Positions 18,701-27,402 are shown, numbered from the stretch's first letter. The stretch is 42,069 nucleotides of DNA from Balneolales bacterium (GCA_020832405.1 JAFIET010000025.1:1-42069); one strand, 5' to 3'. The notes: a model not told the origin generated them from the letters alone. A program made the numbers and translations.

Positions 18701-18708
18701 CAAAACTA
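18701..18708 (-). promoter_or_regulatory. Possible -7 box for porU
   Basis: The minus strand reads TAGTTTTG, matching the Bacteroidota TAnnTTTG -7 consensus, 65 nt upstream of the proposed porU start. No TTG at the expected -33 distance is seen, so support is weak. Confidence 0.3.
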
Positions 18709-18869
18709 AGAATCAGTAGCGTATTGTGCGATATTACGGATCTTTTGATGAGATATTAAGGAGGGGCTAAAATACCTGTACCCGCTTTCATAAGCAAACG
18801 GACTTAGGATATACCCCACAGCCCCGTTTCGGGTTCCGCAGTACACAATTTATTTTTGCAATATCACAA

Positions 18870-18904
18870 TCAGGCCTTCATCCCGGTTTGGGATGAAGGC
18901 CTGA
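18870..18904 (-). terminator. Perfect 15-bp hairpin after the thiolase gene
   Basis: The arm CAGGCCTTCATCCC (18871-18884) pairs perfectly with GGGATGAAGGCCTG (18890-18903) around a 5-nt loop; one more T-A pair extends the stem. It lies just after the thiolase stop on the minus strand. It lacks a run of T after the stem in either direction, so it is either a weak terminator or a message-stabilising hairpin. Confidence 0.6.
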
Positions 18905-18930
18905 ATCAGATTGTTAGTGCATCAAAGATG

Positions 18931-20109
18931 TCAGATCATTTCGACCACAAGCGCGGATGCACCGCCGCCGCCGTTGCAGATGCCCGCACAGCCGGTTTTG
19001 CCGCCGGTACGCTTGAGGGCGTGCAGCAGGCTAACGATGATGCGCGCACCGGAGCAGCCGATCGGGTGACCAATGCTGACCGCGCCGCCGTGAATGTTCA
19101 CTTTCTCCGGGTCGAGTTTGAGCAGCTGATTGTTGGCGATGGATACAACCGAGAAGGCTTCGTTGATCTCAAACAGGTCGATTTCCTCAGCGGTGCGGCC
19201 GGCGCGTTTGAGCGCACGCGGGATGGCATCTGCCGGGGCAATGGTGAACCACTCGGGCTCTTTGCCGGCACTTGCCTGCCCGGTGATGCGTGCAATCGGG
19301 GTGAGGCCAAGCTCGGCGGCTTTTTCTTCGCTCATCACGAGCAGGGCCGCGGCGCCGTCGTTGATGGAGCTCGCATTGGCCGCCGTAATGGTGCCGTCTT
19401 TCTGGAAAACCGGCCGAAGGCCCGGCAGCTTGTCGAAATTGACGCGGTTTACTTCTTCATCTTCCTCAATTTTGGTGACGTTCCCTTTGCGGTCTTTCAC
19501 GTTGATGGGGATGATTTCATCCTTAAACCAGCCTTCCGCGGTGGCTTTCTGCGCCCGCTTGTAGGAGCTGATGGCGAAGGCATCCTGATCTTCGCGGCTG
19601 ATGTTCATCTCTTTTGCAGTGATTTCGGCGGCATTGCCCATGTGGAAATCTTTGTACACATCCCAAAGCCCGTCTTTGATGATGCCGTCCTGCGCCTGCA
19701 CATGCCCGAGTTTGGCACCGTAGCGCTGTTGCGGCAGGTAGTAGGGCACGTTGCTCATGCTTTCCATACCGCCGGCCACAATTACATCGGCTTCGCCGGT
19801 CTGAATCTGATTTACAGCCATCATCACGGCCTTCATGCCGGAGGCGCACACTTTGTTGACGGTGGTGCAGGGGGTGTCGTAGCCGAGGCCCGCTTTCAGC
19901 GCGGCCTGACGCGCAGGGGCCTGACCAACGCCGGCCGTGAGCACACAGCCCATGATTACTTCCTGCACATCGTTGGGTTTACAGTTTGTTTTTTTGAGCA
20001 GTCCGGTGATGGCTGCCGCGCCGAGTTCCGGCGCTGTGAAGGAGGCGAGGCTTCCACCGAAGGATCCGATCGGGGTGCGGTAGGCACCAACAATCACTAC
20101 ATTTTTCAT
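18931..20109 (-). CDS. Acetyl-CoA C-acetyltransferase (thiolase II)
   Basis: A 392-residue biosynthetic-type thiolase with all catalytic residues: C88 in NKVCASGMKAV, H348 in SIGHPIGCSG and C378 in ICNGGGGAS. These enzymes join two acetyl-CoA to acetoacetyl-CoA or run the reverse in fatty-acid and ketone breakdown. The N-terminus (YRTPIGSFGGSLA) and length fit the AtoB/PhaA group rather than the longer FadA type. No hydratase or dehydrogenase of beta-oxidation is adjacent. It is 67 nt downstream of a lipoprotein gene on the same strand, and a strong hairpin follows its stop. Confidence 0.93.
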   Translation of the reverse strand: MKNVVIVGAYRTPIGSFGGSLASFTAPELGAAAITGLLKKTNCKPNDVQEVIMGCVLTAGVGQAPARQAALKAGLGYDTPCTTVNKVCASGMKAVMMAVNQIQTGEADVIVAGGMESMSNVPYYLPQQRYGAKLGHVQAQDGIIKDGLWDVYKDFHMGNAAEITAKEMNISREDQDAFAISSYKRAQKATAEGWFKDEIIPINVKDRKGNVTKIEEDEEVNRVNFDKLPGLRPVFQKDGTITAANASSINDGAAALLVMSEEKAAELGLTPIARITGQASAGKEPEWFTIAPADAIPRALKRAGRTAEEIDLFEINEAFSVVSIANNQLLKLDPEKVNIHGGAVSIGHPIGCSGARIIVSLLHALKRTGGKTGCAGICNGGGGASALVVEMI

Positions 20110-20176
20110 AATAACAGTGGTTTCTTTTTAGGGTTTATGAATTGTTTTCGGAGTCAATCAAATAGTAATAATTTCT

Positions 20177-20734
20177 CTAAAGGTCAGATTCGTCCCGCCA
20201 GGAGCGGAGCTGCCAGTTTTCGGTCGAATCGGGCCGTTCAAGTACAAAATTTACGGCACCATCGGTGCGGATCAGGTCTGAAGCTTCGAGTGCCACGGTG
20301 AGGTCGAAGCGCCGGATGACCTGACTCCGGGTGCGCTCGGCGTTGATATCCTGCGAGAGGATGTTGTTCCAGCGGATCCGGATATCCTGACTGTTGATGA
20401 ACAGCCGGTAGGTGCTGTTCATCTCTTCGTTGCGCCCCCAGCTGATGTCCACATTGTTGTCGTAATCCCGGAAGGTGAACACGAAATCCCGCGCAATGAG
20501 CGGACCGTACAGGGTTGTATCCCGCAGCTGATACGCGTTTTGGAAGCGTGTGAAGAATCCCTCAATTGTTGAAGGATCGCCGAGCAGCCCGTCGGCACCG
20601 TCGCCTTCCCCGAGGCCGGGCGCGAACGGATTCCAGCAGCCGGCTGCAAAAAGCAGCATCAGTGTGCCGGCAAAAAATCCGAGGAGCCGGGGCGCTGAGT
20701 AAGCCGGAGATGTGCCGGGTTCGGGGTCGCTCAT
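20177..20734 (-). CDS. Small lipoprotein, possible NTF2-like fold
   Basis: A 185-residue predicted lipoprotein. After 16 residues and Arg16 comes a hydrophobic stretch ending in LLFAAGC, with lipobox cysteine C33. The mature part begins with a Gly/Asp-rich linker and continues FFTRFQNAYQLRDTTLYGPLIARDFVFTF, which resembles the start of SnoaL/NTF2-like domains (helix, then a strand after D). I do not recognise the family and assign no function. It lies 29 nt after the trans-sulfuration gene stop and 67 nt before the thiolase start, so it is probably in the same transcript. Confidence 0.7.
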   Translation of the reverse strand: MSDPEPGTSPAYSAPRLLGFFAGTLMLLFAAGCWNPFAPGLGEGDGADGLLGDPSTIEGFFTRFQNAYQLRDTTLYGPLIARDFVFTFRDYDNNVDISWGRNEEMNSTYRLFINSQDIRIRWNNILSQDINAERTRSQVIRRFDLTVALEASDLIRTDGAVNFVLERPDSTENWQLRSWRDESDL

Positions 20735-20763
20735 GAGGTCGGGTCAGGGTAGGTTAGAGCTGC

Positions 20764-21912
20764 TTACGTCAGGGCATTGAAGGCATTTCCGAGGTCTTCG
20801 ACGAGGTCATCGCCGTCTTCAATGCCGCAGGAGAGCCGGATGAGGGAGTCGTTGAGGCCGGCTTTGTGCCGCACCTCTGCCGGAATGGAGCCGTGTGTCA
20901 TACTCGCCGGATGGCTGATGAGCGACTCCACGCCGCCGAGGCTCTCAGCCAGGGTGAACAGCCGGGTGTGCTGCATGAACAAATGTGCGCTCGGGATGTC
21001 GTCCTGCTTCAGGGTGAAGGATACCATGCCTCCGAAATCCTTCATCTGCTTTTTGGCAGTTTCGTGGCCGGGGTGGTCCTCAAAGCCGGGGTACCGCACA
21101 TCTTTAACCAGCGGATGCTCCCGGAGGTAGTGCGCCACCTTGCGGGCGTTGTCGCAGCTGCGCTCAACACGCACGGAAAGCGTCTTGATGCCGCGCAGGG
21201 TAAGGTAGCAGTCCATAGGGCCGGGAACGGCCCCGGTGCATTTTACCTGAAAACGCAGGTTTTCGAGGATGGCTTTGTGGGATGTGGCCACAGCCCCGCC
21301 GATAACATCGGAGTGGCCCCCGAGATATTTTGTGGTGGAATGGAGAACGGCATCGGCGCCGAGCAGCAGCGGCTGCTGCAGGTAGGGCGAGGCGAAGGTG
21401 TTATCCACCACGGTGAGGATGCCCTTCGGTTTGGCGATACCGGTGAGCGCGCTGATATCCACGATGTTGAGCAGCGGATTGGTCGGGGTTTCGATCCACA
21501 GCATCTTGGTTTGCGGGCGGAGGGCGGCTTCCACGTTTTCGGTGCGCGTCATATCCACAAACGAATATTCAATGCCGAACGGCGCAAATACCTGTGTGAA
21601 CAGCCGGTAGGTGCCGCCATACAGATCGTTGGAGGCCACCACATGGTCGCCGGGGCGCAGCATTTTCATGAGGGCATCCATAGCGGCGCAGCCGCTGGCG
21701 AATGCGGCACAGGCTTCGGCTTCTTCGATACCGGCGATGAGCTTCTCAAGGGCGGTACGGGTCGGGTTGCCGACCCGCGCATAGTCGTAGCCCTTGTGTA
21801 CGTCAGGGGCCTGCTGCGCGTAGGTGGAGGTCTGGAAAATGGGCGGCATCACCGCGCCGGAAGTTTCTTCCGGTGCCTGACCCGCGTGAATAACTTTAGA
21901 ATTGAATTTCAT
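20764..21912 (-). CDS. Trans-sulfuration PLP enzyme (cystathionine gamma-synthase/lyase family)
   Basis: A Cys/Met metabolism PLP-dependent enzyme. From the chosen ATG at 21912 it has 382 residues beginning MKFNSKVIHAGQ, the usual family start; a longer reading from 21957 adds 15 unsupported residues. The PLP lysine is K195 in HSTTKYLGGHSD; other motifs are YDYARVGNPTRTALE near the start and ESLGGVESLISHPASMTH near the end. The last motif and overall sequence fit both cystathionine gamma-synthase and gamma-lyase, which cannot be separated safely by eye. It would work in methionine or cysteine synthesis in the cytoplasm. A consensus -7 box (TATCTTTG) lies upstream. Confidence 0.93.
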   Translation of the reverse strand: MKFNSKVIHAGQAPEETSGAVMPPIFQTSTYAQQAPDVHKGYDYARVGNPTRTALEKLIAGIEEAEACAAFASGCAAMDALMKMLRPGDHVVASNDLYGGTYRLFTQVFAPFGIEYSFVDMTRTENVEAALRPQTKMLWIETPTNPLLNIVDISALTGIAKPKGILTVVDNTFASPYLQQPLLLGADAVLHSTTKYLGGHSDVIGGAVATSHKAILENLRFQVKCTGAVPGPMDCYLTLRGIKTLSVRVERSCDNARKVAHYLREHPLVKDVRYPGFEDHPGHETAKKQMKDFGGMVSFTLKQDDIPSAHLFMQHTRLFTLAESLGGVESLISHPASMTHGSIPAEVRHKAGLNDSLIRLSCGIEDGDDLVEDLGNAFNALT

Positions 21913-21989
21913 GCGTTGGGAATTGAAGAGGAAGCCTTGGTGGATTTCTGAGGGCATCAGCCCTGTTGAAAGCGCTTTTTACCTTCCTT

Positions 21990-21997
21990 CAAAGATA
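21990..21997 (-). promoter_or_regulatory. Possible -7 box for the trans-sulfuration gene
   Basis: The minus strand reads TATCTTTG, a perfect TAnnTTTG match and identical to the -7 box in front of the thioredoxin gene. It is 77 nt upstream of the ATG at 21912. No -33 TTG at 19-21 nt is evident. Confidence 0.4.
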
Positions 21998-22070
21998 CAA
22001 AGCGCCCGGCAAGGCTTCTATTTAATAATGTGAAATGATATTGTTGCCGGGCTGTGAGCGCATCACCCTT

Positions 22071-22113
22071 TTAAAAAAGACAGGCCCGCACTGAACTTAC
22101 AGCTGCGGGCCTG
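22071..22113 (-). terminator. Rho-independent terminator after the TPR lipoprotein pair
   Basis: CAGGCCCGCA (22081-22090) pairs perfectly with TGCGGGCCTG (22104-22113). On the minus strand the stem is followed by TCTTTTTT. It ends the transcript whose last gene stops at 22149. Confidence 0.85.
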
Positions 22114-22148
22114 TGCGAAAACGGACGCGGATAAAAAACCGGGGCGAT

Positions 22149-23375
22149 TTAAAGGGTGCCGGCTTTGGAACGGGCCTGTTCGGCTTCTTCAAACATTTCG
22201 AGAGCGTCGTACACCTGAGCCATTGCAGCCCAGGTTTCGGCATCGTTCGGGCGCTGTTCGGTTACAAACTCGAGATAGGTAAGGCTTTGATAGAAGTGTT
22301 CCTCCAGCTGCTGCATCCGCTCGGTACCTGAAAGCCCGGGGTGCATGCTGTAAACCTCACGCAGCATAAAAGCCAGGTTCCGGTGGTACAGGCCGAAGGT
22401 TTTATTGGCGAGCAGATGATCCTGGTTCAGGGTATAGGCGGCATCAAGCTCGACCTCGGCACGGCTGAAGGTCTCCATAGCTGCACTGTAAAGCTCGCGG
22501 GCCTGCTCACTGCCTGCAGCACTGGCGAGTACCTCCTGAAGCTGAAGAAAACCTGTTTCGGCCAGTACGCGGCCGTAGGCAAGTTTGCTCTCAACGGTTT
22601 GGCCGTCTATGCGGCTGAGGCGTTCCAGGATTTCGGCGGCTTCGTCGCGGCGGTCAAGCTTCATCAGGCTGTTGGCCAGCCCCCGGCCGGAATTGATGAG
22701 GCCGGCACCGTCGTTCCAGGAGCGGCTGAGGAAGGGCAGTGCCTTCTCATAGTCACCGATTTGATAGTAAATGAAGCCGAGTGAGGCGATTTGCCGGGAT
22801 GAGGCAAAACCCCGGTCGTACATGCGCGAGAGTGTTGCAGCTGCGGCTTCGAGATGGTTCATTTCGTAATACAGCTCGAACAGGGTTTCGTATATGCGGT
22901 TATCATCAGGGGACAGCACGCGGCTGTTTTCCAGGTGTGCGATTGCGGCCCCTCTGTTTTCTTCATCGAGCGTTTCCGAAGAGTTAAGAATGGTTTGGGC
23001 ACCGTGATCTTCAACCTGTAAACGCTCATGGATGAGGTCGTTAATCCGGTTATTTACCGCTTCGAGCTCTTCATCGGATGCGGCATTCCGGGCATCCTCA
23101 AACGAGCGAACCATATCTGTGTAGAGTTGGAGCCGGTCTTTTGGTGAATAGTTTTGGGAGATTTCGGCTATAATTTCGGCCTTGAAAAGGTGAATCTCCG
23201 CATTGTTCGGATCATTTACTGCGGCCTGATTGGCTGCGCGGAGGGCTTCTGTGAGGTTATTTTCGGCCCGAAGAGCTTCAGCCCGCTCAAAATGAGAGGT
23301 TGAAGAACAGGCAAAAAGAAACCCGAAGGCTACCACAAGGGCAGTCATTCGGGTGAATGAGAAAGTGATATTCAC
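22149..23375 (-). CDS. TPR lipoprotein (second of a tandem pair)
   Basis: A 408-residue predicted lipoprotein: hydrophobic N-terminus ending in FLFAC with the lipobox cysteine at about residue 23, then helical TPR-like repeats throughout (for example AEALRAENNLTEALRAANQAAVNDPNNAEIH and the last repeat with YDALEMFEEAEQARSKAG). The start is GTG at 23375, which supplies the Arg before the hydrophobic stretch; ATG nine codons later is an alternative. It follows the similar gene at 23432-24757 by 56 nt, and both share the layout lipobox, TPR, then a segment with a conserved E-I-A/E motif, so they look like diverged duplicates. TPR lipoproteins usually act as scaffolds at the outer membrane; the partner is unknown. 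Confidence 0.8.
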   Translation of the reverse strand: MNITFSFTRMTALVVAFGFLFACSSTSHFERAEALRAENNLTEALRAANQAAVNDPNNAEIHLFKAEIIAEISQNYSPKDRLQLYTDMVRSFEDARNAASDEELEAVNNRINDLIHERLQVEDHGAQTILNSSETLDEENRGAAIAHLENSRVLSPDDNRIYETLFELYYEMNHLEAAAATLSRMYDRGFASSRQIASLGFIYYQIGDYEKALPFLSRSWNDGAGLINSGRGLANSLMKLDRRDEAAEILERLSRIDGQTVESKLAYGRVLAETGFLQLQEVLASAAGSEQARELYSAAMETFSRAEVELDAAYTLNQDHLLANKTFGLYHRNLAFMLREVYSMHPGLSGTERMQQLEEHFYQSLTYLEFVTEQRPNDAETWAAMAQVYDALEMFEEAEQARSKAGTL

Positions 23376-23431
23376 GTTAAGGGGTAAGTGAGTGTGAACA
23401 GAGGTAGTGTATAAACAAAAAAACGGATCAA

Positions 23432-24757
23432 TCAGAAACCTGCGCGTTCAGCAGCTCTTTCAGCGTCATCCTGCATACCGAGGCGGGTGTAGAGCTGGAA
23501 AAGCTTCATCCAGTTATCAACTTCTTCGGGTTCGAGTTCGGCAGTTTTTTCGTAGAAGGGAAGAGCAGCGCGGAAGTAATCCATGGCACGGCGTTCCATG
23601 TCGCTGAAATCCATACTGTCATCGAACAGGTTGTTGATCTGATCAACCAGTGCAAGACCGCGGTTTTCGTTGATCGCGCCCAGGGTGTAAGTAGTGTTCG
23701 GCTCGTTGGGTTCTAATTCAAAGGAGATCATCAGTTGCTCTTCGGCCCGGTCGGCAATGTCAAAACGCTGTAAGTCTAATTCACGGATCTTATCCTGAAC
23801 GGCATTAATCTGACCCTCAACTTCGCTAACGCGCTGCTGGTTCGGGCGGCTTTGGCGGGCGAGTTCACGGAACTGCTGGTTCAGGTCGAAAAGCTCATCA
23901 TAAAGGCCGGCTACTTCCTGAGTGAGGTTCAGATATTCCTGATAAATCTGTGAACCGAATACAAGGCGGTACTGTGCGTTGCTTTCATCACGGGCAATGA
24001 GATCTTCGAGAACCTGCATGGCCTTGTCGTTCTGACCGGTACGGAAGTAGATATTGGCCTGCTCCTGAACAAAGAAAATTTCGTCAGGGAAAACTTGTGC
24101 AGCCATTTCAAGCACTTCAAGGGTTCCTTCGTTGTTTTCCTGAAGCATGAAAAAATAGGTGAGGCGCTGATAGCGGGAGAGGTCAGCTTCATCAGCATGT
24201 TCAATGGCCTCACGCATGTATTTTGCAGCATTGTCGAGGTCGTCTGACATAAAATAGAGTTCGGCCAGAGCGTCGAGGTTCATAGTGCTGTCAGGCATTA
24301 CAGTGTGTGCATTGTACACATGCTGAATGGCAAGCTGAAGTACTTCTGGCGGGTTGTCGCCTTCAAAGTCGATGCCGCCGATTCCCTGGGAGTACTCATC
24401 ACGCCAGCGGTTCACCAGCAGCGGAATCGCAGTCTGCGCTTCGTTTGAGCTGATTTCCTGAGCACGGAAGAGTTCGTCGGCGCGGACCATGCTTTCACGG
24501 GCACTTTGAAGGGCGTCACGTCGCTGATCAACGGGCTGCTCTTCGGCAATTTCCAGCCATGCAGCTCCTTTGTAGTAAAATGCATCAGCATTTTCGGGAT
24601 TTTCTTCGAGGGCACGCTCGGCTGAGTCAAGAACGCCCTGGAAATCAGCGTTACGGAGGCTCAGTTTGGCAGACTCAATGTTGGGGTCGCTTGCGCAGGC
24701 AATAAGAATGGAGCCAAGAAGCGCGGCAACGACCATTAATTTCACGGAAACTTTCAT
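23432..24757 (-). CDS. TPR lipoprotein (first of a tandem pair)
   Basis: From ATG at 24757 the protein has 441 residues and starts MKVSVKLMVVAALLGSILIAC, a textbook lipoprotein signal with the lipobox cysteine at 21; a longer reading from 24931 only adds a non-signal leader. TPR repeats fill the protein, beginning AERALEENPENADAFYYKGAAW, with further repeats such as DSTMNLDALAELYFMSDDLDNAAKYM and ALPFYEKTAELEPEEVDNWMKLF near the end. A charged coiled-coil-like insert (about 280-320: ELARQSRPNQQRVSEVEGQI) interrupts the repeats. It is the promoter-proximal gene of the pair and is divergent from ridA. Function is unknown; outer-membrane scaffolding is inferred from the architecture. Confidence 0.85.
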   Translation of the reverse strand: MKVSVKLMVVAALLGSILIACASDPNIESAKLSLRNADFQGVLDSAERALEENPENADAFYYKGAAWLEIAEEQPVDQRRDALQSARESMVRADELFRAQEISSNEAQTAIPLLVNRWRDEYSQGIGGIDFEGDNPPEVLQLAIQHVYNAHTVMPDSTMNLDALAELYFMSDDLDNAAKYMREAIEHADEADLSRYQRLTYFFMLQENNEGTLEVLEMAAQVFPDEIFFVQEQANIYFRTGQNDKAMQVLEDLIARDESNAQYRLVFGSQIYQEYLNLTQEVAGLYDELFDLNQQFRELARQSRPNQQRVSEVEGQINAVQDKIRELDLQRFDIADRAEEQLMISFELEPNEPNTTYTLGAINENRGLALVDQINNLFDDSMDFSDMERRAMDYFRAALPFYEKTAELEPEEVDNWMKLFQLYTRLGMQDDAERAAERAGF

Positions 24758-24794
24758 AATTTGCAGTTTAAATATTTGAATAAAGTCAAATTTT

Positions 24795-24820
24795 GGTACG
24801 TCGTCGAAGATAAGCGTACC
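24795..24820. repeat. Inverted repeat GGTACG…CGTACC in a divergent promoter region
   Basis: GGTACG at 24795-24800 and CGTACC at 24815-24820 form a perfect 6-bp inverted repeat with a 14-nt spacer, between the divergent TPR lipoprotein and ridA genes. The form is that of a small operator, but no regulator is known. Confidence 0.35.
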
Positions 24821-24833
24821 ATTATCTTTAAGC

Positions 24834-24859
24834 AACAAGCGGAAGGGTTTCCGCTTGTT
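24834..24859. repeat. 11-bp perfect hairpin upstream of the TPR lipoprotein pair
   Basis: AACAAGCGGAA (24834-24844) pairs fully with TTCCGCTTGTT (24849-24859) around a 4-nt GGGT loop. It lacks a T-run in either direction, so it is not a standard terminator. It is 77 nt upstream of the lipoprotein start and 124 nt upstream of ridA. Confidence 0.65.
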
Positions 24860-24982
24860 TAGGCATAATTTGAGCTTGCGTGTACCACTTGACATCCTCC
24901 ATGGTTTGAACAGGATACAAATTGTTTTCAATTAACGCAGGCCACGCCTGTTTTCCTGCCATTTTAACTGATAAAAAAAATT

Positions 24983-25366
24983 ATGATGAACCATACGATT
25001 GTAAATACCGGCATGGCTCCTGCAGCTATCGGGCCTTATTCGCAGGCAACTGTGTTCAACGGAATGATGTACACCTCCGGGCAAATCGGGCTTATTCCCG
25101 GCACAGGTGAGTTCGCCGGAGAGGATACCGCGACCCAGGCCCGGCAGGTGATGACCAACTTGCAGGCACTGCTTGAGGCCGGCGGCAGCTCTTTTGACAA
25201 AGTGCTGCGTTGCACTATTTTTCTGGCTGATATGGGCGATTTTGCGCAGGTTAATGAAATTTACGGTTCCTGTTTCGGGGCAAACCCGCCTGCAAGGGAA
25301 ACGGTCGCAGTGAAAACACTGCCCAAAAATGCACGGGTAGAAATCAGCGCTATAGCTTATATATAG
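24983..25366 (+). CDS. ridA: RidA family deaminase (YjgF/UK114)
   Basis: A 127-residue RidA protein, which hydrolyses reactive enamine/imine intermediates released by PLP enzymes such as threonine dehydratase to ketoacids and ammonia. Key residues are present: Y19 in GPYSQA, S32 in YTSGQIG, R105 in NPPARETVAV and E120 in RVEISAIAY. R105 is the mark of the active RidA subgroup. A second ATG follows the first directly (MM), so the start may be 24986. It is the only large plus-strand gene between 1 and 36500 and converges with the M23 gene, whose stop is 29 nt away; no terminator is obvious in that gap. Confidence 0.95.
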   Translation: MMNHTIVNTGMAPAAIGPYSQATVFNGMMYTSGQIGLIPGTGEFAGEDTATQARQVMTNLQALLEAGGSSFDKVLRCTIFLADMGDFAQVNEIYGSCFGANPPARETVAVKTLPKNARVEISAIAYI

Positions 25367-25395
25367 TATAGCCTGTATTCGGGCAGCGGTTTGTG

Positions 25396-27402
25396 CTAAC
25401 GGTTCAGCTCAAAAGTATGTTCGCTCACATTTCCGGCATGATCGGGCACGCGTATTAACACGGTGTTGATACCCCGCTGCGGGCTGAAATCCGGGCGATG
25501 GTAGCGCAGGGTGTGGCTGAACGGGTCGTACTCTGCGATACCGCGCACACCGTTGACCTCAAAATGAACACGGTTGAAGTCAATGCCCGACTCCAGATCA
25601 ACTGCGCGAACACTCACAAACCAGCGCCGGTCAGAACTTCGCTGCCACAAGCGGGGGCGTGTTACGGAAGGCGCTGTAGTGTCGGGGCGGATTACGTAAA
25701 GCCCGAAGCCGTTCAGGTTTGCGATGAGCTGATTGCCTTCAACGCGGGTGTTGTTTACAGCAACTTCGCGGTTGCGTCGCTCATCCACAAAGTAAAGCCC
25801 GATCTGCGGGTTGCCGCGCAGGGAATCAGGCAGGGTGATCATGGCCTGAAAGGGTGCCCGCATGGGGACCTCCTCGGGGGAGATGCGTACGAAATCCCGG
25901 CCGTTGCGTGCGAATCGGGTTGCGTGGATGTAGGTGGTATCGAAAGCGGCACCGGGCGGGAAGTGCAGCACCATACGGTAGGCAGGAAAACGCAGCGTGG
26001 TACGGGCCTCCCGCCGGATTTGATGCAGCCTGAAGTGATAGCCCTCGCCGGTGCTTATGCTCACGGTTTCACCCTGCAGGGTAGCGGCCTGAACCGGCAT
26101 CATAGCCGTATAGGTACGCTGAGGCGCATTGAACCTGCCGTCTTCCCGCAAGCTTATTGTTTTGCCGGGATTGCCCCGGGGGCGAATCCAGCTGGCGGAC
26201 CACTCAAAACTCCGGTGTGGTTCAAAACGGGATTCGCTGCCGTTCAAAACCGGTTTGGGATTTATTGCCGCTGCAGCTTTGAAGGCCAGCTGTTGCGCAG
26301 GGGGCTCAAGGCGCGGGGTTTCGGGTACATCTATTTGGAGGGTGGCACGGGCCCGGTTACCGCTGTAATCGAGCGCGGTAATTTCAACTGAATGCCGACC
26401 GGGTTCGAGGCGGAGGCTGCCGTCGCCCAGGCTGCGGTTGTAAAAGGGCAGGGTATTTCCAGGCAAAATATGCAGCCGCTGAAAACCCCCGCGCCGTTGT
26501 AACAACAGAGGATAAACGCGATCGATCAGCATCTGCCGGCCTTCAGCCATCGGGAAACTGTCTGCCCGCGAGTGGAACAGCAGCTGCCCGTTTACCCGCA
26601 TTTGGAGCTCGTAAACTGCGTAAACGTTACGCCCGTTGTCGGATCGGTCACTGGCGTTTACCGCAAGGCCTATGGTTCCTTCTGCACTCACGCGGCCGAA
26701 GTCGAAGGTGTTTCCGCGCCGGGTGGGGCTGAGGGTGCGGGTTTCCTTGCTACCATTAACGAGTGCATCGGCACTTATGGGCAGCACGGCAAGCCCGGAA
26801 AAAGTAGGGGGCACATTGTCGGCAATGTCGATACCGACAAGTTTAGGGTTGTAGGCGTCGTTCCAGGGGGAGCGCAGCTCAAAATGCAGGTGTGGCGGCC
26901 CGATGCCCGTTGAGCCGGAAACGCCGATCAAATCCCCCTGTTTGAAACGGATACCGTAGTCGGCTACAATTTTATCGAAAGAATGGCGGTAGGTCTGAAA
27001 ACGGTAGGAATCGACCAGCTCACGTATGCCCGGCTCGAAATCCTGCAGGTGGGCATACACCGAAAAGCTGCCGTCGTCGTGTTGCAGGTAGATCACGTTA
27101 CCGTATCCGTGCGGACTAATGCCTACACGGTAAAGCAGTGCGTCGCGGGTGGCATACACTTCGAAGCCTTCCCTGCCCCAGGTTCCGATATCGGCTGCAG
27201 CGTGGAAATGGGCAGAACGTGTCTCGGCAAATGTGGCGGAGAAGTAATCACTGGCATTGGTAGGCCATAAAAAAACAGCGTTGCTGTCAATAAATTCAGG
27301 AAAACGAAGTTCCTGAGCTACTGAAACCTGAGGAATGAGGGAAAAATAGGCAAGAATGAAACAAATGAATCCTGATGAAAGTCTGCGGGAAGCCATGCGC
27401 AT
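25396..27402 (-). CDS. M23-family peptidase (LytM-like) with C-terminal extension
   Basis: A 668-residue exported protein (signal peptide about 1-30, cleavage near SVAQ). The M23 zinc peptidase domain lies at about 60-185: metal ligands H67 and D71 in HFHAAADIG and H173 in PHLHFELRSP, with H118 in YAHLQ and H171 as catalytic partners. The set is complete, so it should cut peptidoglycan crosslinks or another glycine-rich peptide. About 45 residues (residues 119-165) separate YAHLQ from HLHFE, longer than in classic LytM. The remaining 480 residues are beta-rich and Ig-like in feel (for example YDPFSHTLRYHRPDFSPQRGINTVLIRVPDHAGN), with no family recognised. Divergence from FAH-family and rplU operons is not seen; all are minus. 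Confidence 0.88.
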   Translation of the reverse strand: MRMASRRLSSGFICFILAYFSLIPQVSVAQELRFPEFIDSNAVFLWPTNASDYFSATFAETRSAHFHAAADIGTWGREGFEVYATRDALLYRVGISPHGYGNVIYLQHDDGSFSVYAHLQDFEPGIRELVDSYRFQTYRHSFDKIVADYGIRFKQGDLIGVSGSTGIGPPHLHFELRSPWNDAYNPKLVGIDIADNVPPTFSGLAVLPISADALVNGSKETRTLSPTRRGNTFDFGRVSAEGTIGLAVNASDRSDNGRNVYAVYELQMRVNGQLLFHSRADSFPMAEGRQMLIDRVYPLLLQRRGGFQRLHILPGNTLPFYNRSLGDGSLRLEPGRHSVEITALDYSGNRARATLQIDVPETPRLEPPAQQLAFKAAAAINPKPVLNGSESRFEPHRSFEWSASWIRPRGNPGKTISLREDGRFNAPQRTYTAMMPVQAATLQGETVSISTGEGYHFRLHQIRREARTTLRFPAYRMVLHFPPGAAFDTTYIHATRFARNGRDFVRISPEEVPMRAPFQAMITLPDSLRGNPQIGLYFVDERRNREVAVNNTRVEGNQLIANLNGFGLYVIRPDTTAPSVTRPRLWQRSSDRRWFVSVRAVDLESGIDFNRVHFEVNGVRGIAEYDPFSHTLRYHRPDFSPQRGINTVLIRVPDHAGNVSEHTFELNR

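Noticed and set aside
18856-20301. 481-codon plus-strand frame across the thiolase gene
   Set aside because: It is antisense to a complete, motif-bearing thiolase; its translation has no recognisable features and Gly/Ala/Arg bias typical of GC-rich antisense frames.
25396-27402. M23 gene as a dead peptidase because of the unusual AAAD after the first histidine
   Set aside because: HxxxD, the two-histidine HLH and YAH motifs are all present; only the residues between ligands differ.
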